Of a stretch of 64,000 nt of DNA, positions 58,408 to 64,000 are shown piece after piece. A program made the translations under genes and the position numbers. Under the pieces are notes generated by a model, which was given only the letters and a program-made list of their open reading frames with translations, ran no database searches and was not told where the DNA came from. Source of the stretch: Phytophthora quininea (Eukaryota; Oomycota; Peronosporomycetes; Peronosporales; Peronosporaceae); contig JAAVTG010000075.1 in the NCBI GenBank assembly GCA_011947345.1, positions 744,001-808,000 on the forward strand, written 5' to 3'. Position 1 is the first letter of the stretch; the number at the start of each line of letters is the position of its first letter.

Positions 58408-60532
58408 AAGAGCTCAGCACCGCCCTCGGCCACTCAACGGGCGGCGACCATACAAATCCAAGTCAATAAGGACCTCCTGCACAGGGCTGACGCTCTATGG
58501 AACATCTGGGCGGCAAAACACCTTGCGCTCACTATACGGACTCGGCCTCCTTACTCTTTGCAAGTTCATTTTTTCACGTAGATCATTGGCTGAAATGTGT
58601 TTTCACCAATCAACGCAGCTGTGAGACACGCAAACCGGCTCCATTTCACAGTTTTGACCGGATTCGGGTGAGAGATAACTTCTGAGCTTTGGTTTGGCCA
58701 AGCTGCTGGACTCGCTTGCTTGGCTCAGCGTCACCGTGCCCGTCCTGCTGGCTGCTTCTGCCCGTGCGGCTAGTCGACGGTCGATGGGGACGGGGACGGC
58801 CGCTCCATGGCGTCGGACGACGACTTTGCTGCCTCCGGCCTGGTTCGCCCGCTACAGCACACAGCCGCTGCGATTGCCGCGCAGTGCGCGCACAAGCTCG
58901 GGCGCAGTTGGGTTTGACAAGCGCGGGACTGTCTCTACGGGCAATGTACGCTTTGCTGGCTGCTTGTAACGTGTCCTCAGGTCTGCTGGTGTTGCAGGCC
59001 GCCATTTGCTGGCACTGGCTAACCGGTGCTGGTGTAGGTTGCCTTTACCTGCCGTCATGCACACGTGTAGCAGCCACTGGCAGGATATGGTAGCGCTTGC
59101 AGCACATGCCAACGCGGTTGGCCACGAGAAGCTATCTGCGAAGCGACAGTTTGGTGCCGATCCTGAGGCGGGCGGTGCAACAAGATCCCAAAGCCGAAGA
59201 AAAAACGTAGAGGCCTGCAGCTATTGCGTCGGACGCGCCGCTAGCAGTGCTGTCCAATTGCTGCTGTCGTCGCTGCTGTCGTCGTTGCTGCCTCTTCCAT
59301 CTAGCAGAGCCTGCTGCAGACGAGATTTTTGCCGTGTTCGCAACGATTAATTTTTTTAACTGTAAGCTGAGCTGGCCCACGGTCGGGAAGAACTGCCTGC
59401 TATATATGCAGTTTGGCTTAGATGGCCCAGTGCGCGCAGTTGCTAGCCCAGCGCGAGGAGTTTGCTCTTCACCTTTGGGAAAAAGAGCGTGTTCATTCTG
59501 AGTTTTAGCGGTCGAAAGGCGAAATCAAGCAGTTCGAGCAGCACCAGCAGCCCGGCGAGGGCTGGGCTGAATCGCTGTTGACGTTAAACGAGACGCGGCA
59601 ATAGAGGCAAGCCGGAGCAAAACACCAGCAAAGACTAAGATTCCGCTCAGACTGCAGCAGAGCGCGCGTCGAGCGGTTTGATTTGTTGCAAGCGCGCTCG
59701 TTGAAGCGATCGTGCAGCTGACTGACTGCAAGTGCAAGCTACAGCTCGAAGCCGGGCTAGAACATGCTCAGGATCGGTTGCGAGGTCCCCGGCACTGCCA
59801 GGCCAACAGCACCATCGCGAAAGAGCCCCCTGGTCGAGCAAGGGCAGCCGACAGCTGAGTGTTGAAGGACGCGTCGACGGGATCAACTCGCGCGACGTGG
59901 CAAGTGCGTAAATGGGGCAAGAGAGATGACGTCGCCACATCGAGCCGGAAAGAGGGATGGGCATCCAGTCGGTCCATAAAGTCGGTCGCTGATCGCGTAT
60001 CGAGCAAGCACTGCATCAAGTCGGGTGTGGTGGGTGGCGCGGACGAGCTCTCTCGGTTTTCGCTGGCCCGATCGGGACCGCCGGTACCGTCAATGCGGTG
60101 GCCTGGCGAAGCGCTGGCCCCAAATGAGTGTGCGCGTGGCGGGTGATCCCCTCGCCTTTAGCGGAGATGTGTAGTGTGGTGCCGACTGCAGGGTGATCTC
60201 TTGCTGGGCCTCCTTCTTCTGTCTCGTTTGGGACACGCGTGTGCGGAGGGCAGCGCCGCGGTGAGGAATCGATCGATCGTCGTGAGCCTTGGGTCGCTAA
60301 AGACCCGCGGCGCTTTTCCCGACGGTGCTGACGCACCTTCAAGGGATCGGAAGCCGCAGCAACAACGGCAACTTCCCACCCTTGCGTTCACGCGGCAGCC
60401 CCGCGATGAGTCCGACGCGCTATGGGGGCCCGCTTGATTGATGGATGCAATGAAGCACGGCCACCAAAATTAGCGGCGTGCTTTTATAGGAAGGAAGGAC
60501 ATGGGGTCTGCCGAGTGAGCACTCTGGCAGCG
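58408..60532. other. Gene-poor 2.1 kb region with ORF fragments
   Basis: No gene model holds together. Short plus-strand pieces look partly protein-like: MASDDDFAASGLVRPLQ from 58807, LAQREEFALHLWEKERVHSEF near 59430 and IVQLTDCKCKLQLEAGLEHAQDRL near 59710, the latter two coiled-coil in character, but stops and frame changes separate them. A minus-strand frame at 59768-60019 is also open. A T-rich patch (ATTAATTTTTTTAACTG) lies at 59346-59362. It may be a decayed coiled-coil gene or an unrecognised multi-exon gene. Confidence 0.3.
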
Positions 60533-62039
60533 ATGGTCGTGCTCACGCCAGCGCAGCGCATGCTCGTCGAGAAGAGCCGCGCCGTGAAGCAGCAGCGGGC
60601 CGCGGCGCTGGTAGCACAGCACCAGATCGACAACGCATCTCGTGCGCATGTGCAGGAGATCAAGGCTCGCTGCGAGCCGCAGACTAGCGGGGCTCGACGC
60701 CTCGTGTTGCGCCATGTCGGCGAGGAGCTGGCCCGCGTCGCACAGCGAGAGAAGCTGCTGCCGGAGAAAGCTCGATCGGCACCCAGCCACAACCGCAGAC
60801 CATCGGCTAACGCTCGTCCGGAGACCCTGCAGTCTGCAAGGCCGGTGAGCGCAGACGACGGCTACGACGAAGAGCGCTTCGGCCCCGTGCGGAGACCTCC
60901 ACGCAAGCAACCGGCCAACCTCTGGGTCCCGGTGAGAAAGAGACTTCTGCACCAACGTTCAATTGTAAGGATGCTAACGGCAGGCTTTGGATAGATCTTC
61001 GAGCAGGAAGTGGCCGAGGTGCAGCAAGCCAAGGTCGAGGCGGAGCGCAAGCGACTGTCGGTCGCCGCCGAGTACCGCGCGCAGCTCGCCCAGCAAGAGG
61101 CCGAGAAGCACGGCAAGCGGGTCGCGGACAAGGCCACAGCGGACGCCTACGCCCGAGCTCAGGCGGCGCAGCAGGCCGAGTGGAAAGAGCAAGAGCGGGC
61201 CAAGCAAGCGCGACACCAAGAGCAAGTGCTGCAAGAAGCGCAGCGCTGGCAGCAGGATCTCCGCGCGCAGGCCGAGACGCAGCGAGCGGCACAAGAATCG
61301 AAGGAGCGCAATGAGCGCCGCGCTCTCGAGCGGTTCCGTCTCCTGGAGGAGCAGGACAAGCGCCGCAAAGCAGAGCGCAAAGCTGCCGAGGTGGCTGAGG
61401 TGGCGCGAGTCAAGCAAGCGAACGCACGGCAACTAGAGATCAAGCGCCAGGTCGTGCTGCGAGAGCAGCGACAAGATATGGAGCTGCAGCAAGCCTACGA
61501 GAAGAAGCTCGCAAAGCAGGAAGTCGCTCGCCGCGCCGAGCTGGACGCGATCCTTGCCAAGCAGAGCCAAAGGTGAAGCTGGCGCTTCTCAACGTCAAGA
61601 CCGCCGAGGAGAAAGCGCGGGAGGACGAGCAGCGTGCAATGGTGGTGCAGGCAGCCGTGCGAGCTCACGAAGTCGAGCTGCTTCAACAAAAGAGCGAAAA
61701 CGACGCGAGGGCGCTCGAGCGCAGGTTCAGGCGCTACTGCTGCAGAAGGAAGAGAAGAAGCTCCGCCACCTCGCACTTGAGAAAGAGGAGGCCGAATACG
61801 CCAGGAAGTTCAAAGCGGACTTCCATACGTGGCAGCAGGAGCAGGTCGAGACGAAGGAGCGGGTGCACCACCGCAACCGCGAGTACGAGGAACTGGTACG
61901 CCAGCAGATGCGTGAAGATGCGGTGCGCAGGGCGGAGGAGGACAAGTACGGCATGACGCTGTTAGAGGCAGGACTCAACTCCAAGCTGCTGCAGAAAGCT
62001 GGTATACCTTCGCCTCCGAAAGACATGCACGTAAGATAG
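60533..62039 (+). CDS. Long coiled-coil protein (trichohyalin/plectin-like), possibly flagellar
   Basis: Exon 1 60533-60931, an intron with GCTAACG branch site, exon 2 60995-62039; about 480 residues. Nearly all of exon 2 is a charged Glu/Lys/Arg/Gln/Ala helix (EVQQAKVEAERKRLSVAAEY, LERFRLLEEQDKRRKAERK), like TPH-domain cilia/flagella proteins. One-base breaks near 61566 and 61722 join AKQ to EPKVKLALLNVK and ALER to QVQALLLQKEEKK. The C-terminus, LLEAGLNSKLLQKAGIPSPP, is less biased and may be the best handle for a family search. Start at 60533 (MVVLTPAQRMLVEK) follows a leader without coding character. Confidence 0.65.
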
Positions 62040-62103
62040 GCTTGAACGATACTTCCCACTCGACATTTCTTGACAGGGTTATACAACAACTACACGCGTG
62101 TCT

Positions 62104-63220
62104 TCACGTCCATCGCTCCTCTAAAGGAGTGGTGCTTGCATTCGCGTCAGACACGCTCAAAGCAAAACTAGCCGCCGTCTCACTCTGATCCTCTGTTGTC
62201 GCCGCCCTAGCAGTGTCTGCCGACACGGCGCGGCCCCGAACGATGTCTTTGGCCAGCTCTAGCACCCGGAAGGCGTGTTGGAATTCGTTGGCAGGGATCT
62301 CGGCCAGCAGAGTCGCGACAGCCTTCCCCATCGCGTGAGCCACTTTGAACTGCGTGGTGGGGTCTACAATCTCTGGCGTATCAGTCTCGGATTGTACTGC
62401 AGAAGCAACGGCTGTGTGTTGGAAGTCTCGGAGCACCTCGTCCTGGGCGATATTTGCCGGCACGGGGGCTGACTTTCAATGGCAATTTGTGTATCGCTGG
62501 ACTGCAACTGTTGGAGTTGCTGAGAGTCTGCCGCCACGGTGGCGGTCATCGTCGTCTCCTCCTGGCCACGTAGCCGCTGCAGCATGTTCTGCACGTCCTT
62601 GAGTGTGGGCGTGCACGTCGAGTTCTCCATGATGTAGGCGCGCACGTCCCTGGCCTTCATGCCAGTCTTGCGCATGAGCTCGATGCAGCCCACGAGCGCC
62701 TCGGGCATGTTGAGCCTCGTGTTGCTGTACTGCAGAAACGTCTCTTGGTCCACGCGGTGGTTGTGGGTGAGTACGGCGCGCGTCACGTTGATCTGGTAGC
62801 GACTGCAGCGCGGGTCTGCCAACTTCAGGCACGCGTTGATCTGCACACCGCAGTGCGTGGCGCGCACGTCTTGGCGCGAGCGGCGACCAGTGCCGCGGGA
62901 CACGAAGGCACCGCTGTGCGTGCACACAAGCGTGACCGAGTAGTTGACGTAGTGCTCTGGGATGAGCGACACGGGCTCCTCGTTCTTGAGCCGCTTGCGG
63001 GCGCGCTCGGCCAGCCGCCGGTTGCGCAACTTGACGGATGTGGACGTGCGCTTGCGGAAGAGCTGGAAGCTGCGGCGCGCGTAGCCCTCCACGTACTGGT
63101 CGAACTCCTCCCACGAGTCGAATACACGGCGCTCCAGCGGCTCCCTTCATGGGCCTCGCGCGGCGGCGACGGCGACGGAGGCGCTTCGACAGCGGCATGC
63201 GGAGCCTCCAAGTCCGTCAT
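62104..63220 (-). CDS. FAR1/MULE-type zinc-finger protein without transposase
   Basis: About 372 residues. The N-terminal domain follows the FAR1 (WRKY-GCM1) pattern: FDSWEEFDQYVEGYARRSF, a first Cys in TLVCTHSG, RSRQDVRATHCGVQINACLK, and the His pair in LTHNHRV. Such domains come from Mutator-like transposases and often serve as transcription factors. No DDE catalytic core follows; the rest is a helical segment (LVGCIELMRKTGMKARDVRAYIM) and a Gln/Thr-rich tail with FKVAHAMGKAVATLLAEIP. One-base breaks: CCC 63143-63145 and GGGGG 62464-62468. Start at 63220 (MTDLEAPHAAV). Head-to-head with AROM, 128 bases apart. Confidence 0.7.
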
Positions 63221-63290
63221 CTTGACCAGATAATTCTTGTGGCTCCACAATTTAATTTGAACCGCTCTACTATTTCCCAGTTGTGCTCTA

Positions 63291-63305
63291 TTATTTCGCA
63301 AACAC
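63291..63305 (+). promoter_or_regulatory. Initiator-like element before AROM
   Basis: TTATTTCGCAAACAC resembles the core of the oomycete initiator and lies 45-58 bases before the AROM start. Match is partial. Confidence 0.25.
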
Positions 63306-63348
63306 GCACTTGCAAGGCAGCCATCCGCACCACAAAAGACATCTTGCC

Positions 63349-64000
63349 ATGGCCGCTCCGCAGGTGGTCCCGTGCGGCTCGTACGACATCGTGCTGGGCT
63401 CAGCGCTACTGCGCGAGTGCTTCGTGGCCGAGGATCTGCTGCAGCGTCTGCCCACGACCTCCACCTTCGTCATCCTCTCGGACCGCAACGTGGCCCCGCT
63501 GTATGCCGAGCCGTTGCGCGACCAGCTCCAGGCACTACTCCAGTCCCAGGGCAACGCCGCGCGACGCGTGCTGCTGTACGCCGTGCCCGCTGGCGAGGCG
63601 TCCAAGTGCCGCGAGATGAAGGCCCGCATCGAGGACGAGCTGCTCTTCCCCAACCGTTGCCACCGAGACACGTGCGTCATCGCCGTGGGCGGCGGCGTCG
63701 TGGGCGACCTGGGTGGTTACGTGGCTGCCACCTACATGCGCGGCGTGCCGTTCGTACAGGTGCCCACGACGCTGCTGGCCTGTGTGGACTCGAGCATCGG
63801 CGGCAAGACGGGCATCGACGTGGAGGCCGGCAAAAACCTGCTCGGAGCCTTCCACATGCCGCAGCGCGTGTACATCGACCTGAGCGTGCTGCAGACGCTG
63901 CCCAAGCGGGAGCTGGTCAATGGCATGGGCGAGGTGGTCAAGTCCGGCGCTATCTTCGACGCCGAGCTCTTCGAGCTGCTCGAGACCTCGGCCGAGACGC
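63349..64000 (+). CDS. ARO1: 3-dehydroquinate synthase domain, start of the pentafunctional AROM polypeptide (cut by window end)
   Basis: An unbroken frame of 217 codons from the ATG at 63349 to the window end. The enzyme turns DAHP into 3-dehydroquinate, step two of the shikimate pathway to aromatic amino acids. Motifs: VILSDRNVAPLY, AGEASKCREMKARIEDELL, VIAVGGGVVGDLGGYVAATYMRGV (NAD/metal region), VPTTLLACVDSSIGGKTGIDVEAGKN and NGMGEVVKSGAI. In oomycetes and fungi this domain normally opens the AROM multi-enzyme; only the first domain is visible, so the fusion is inferred. Confidence 0.88.
   Translation, partial: MAAPQVVPCGSYDIVLGSALLRECFVAEDLLQRLPTTSTFVILSDRNVAPLYAEPLRDQLQALLQSQGNAARRVLLYAVPAGEASKCREMKARIEDELLFPNRCHRDTCVIAVGGGVVGDLGGYVAATYMRGVPFVQVPTTLLACVDSSIGGKTGIDVEAGKNLLGAFHMPQRVYIDLSVLQTLPKRELVNGMGEVVKSGAIFDAELFELLETSAET

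Overview
The window looks like nuclear DNA of an oomycete, most like Phytophthora or a close relative. The evidence is gene-dense, GC-rich coding sequence with strong third-position GC bias and short (about 50-90 bp) GT..AG introns, several with a CTAAC/CTAAY branch site. Gene content agrees: a plasma-membrane H+-ATPase with a large Cys-rich extracytoplasmic loop, a GH19 chitinase family, an oomycete-type bZIP factor, a giant CD36-like receptor and a fungal/oomycete-style AROM polypeptide. I saw no tRNA, rRNA, CRISPR array or intact transposon.

Layout. 0-3.3 kb: end of a cyclopropane-fatty-acid synthase-like methyltransferase, then two tandem short-chain reductases ending in a PTS1-like CKL. 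3.4-8.6 kb: a membrane protein with a decayed neighbouring paralogue, then three EF-hand paralogues in alternating orientation. 8.7-18.0 kb: a tail-anchored ketopantoate-reductase-like protein, beta-COP, an ER protein fusing an OS-9-type MRH lectin domain to an EDEM (GH47) mannosidase and a PA domain, and a Vma12-like V-ATPase assembly factor. 18.4-32.8 kb: a small secreted protein, a NEMP-like nuclear-envelope protein, a C2 protein, the GATOR1 subunit Iml1/DEPDC5 head-to-head with a UBA-like/AGC kinase, NAD-glycerol-3-phosphate dehydrogenase, and a bZIP-like factor. 32.8-50.3 kb (all minus strand): a roughly 2,640-residue CD36-like protein, a GAF-containing cyclic-nucleotide phosphodiesterase, a carnitine acyltransferase, an F-BAR-like membrane protein and an EEF1AKMT4/METTL13-like methyltransferase. 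50.2-54.8 kb: an inverted duplication with arms of about 1.9 kb carrying a secreted Gly/Ser/Pro-rich protein, a GH19 chitinase and the first exon of the methyltransferase. 55.0-64.0 kb: H+-ATPase, a gene-poor 2.2 kb stretch, a coiled-coil protein, a FAR1/MULE-type zinc-finger gene, and the start of AROM.

Functional themes are secretory-pathway and ER/nuclear-envelope housekeeping (beta-COP, MRH-EDEM-PA, Vma12, NEMP), nutrient/TOR signalling (Iml1 plus an AGC kinase), calcium and cyclic-nucleotide signalling, and peroxisomal/mitochondrial lipid metabolism (reductases, carnitine acyltransferase, GPDH).

Caution: roughly 35 conserved reading frames break by a single missing base, nearly always in a C/G (sometimes A/T) run, with homology continuing at once in the next frame. 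I read these as consensus errors in the draft sequence, not pseudogenes. Gene spans below therefore cross such breaks; each is noted. Exon borders come from GT/AG sites plus frame continuity and paralogue comparison.
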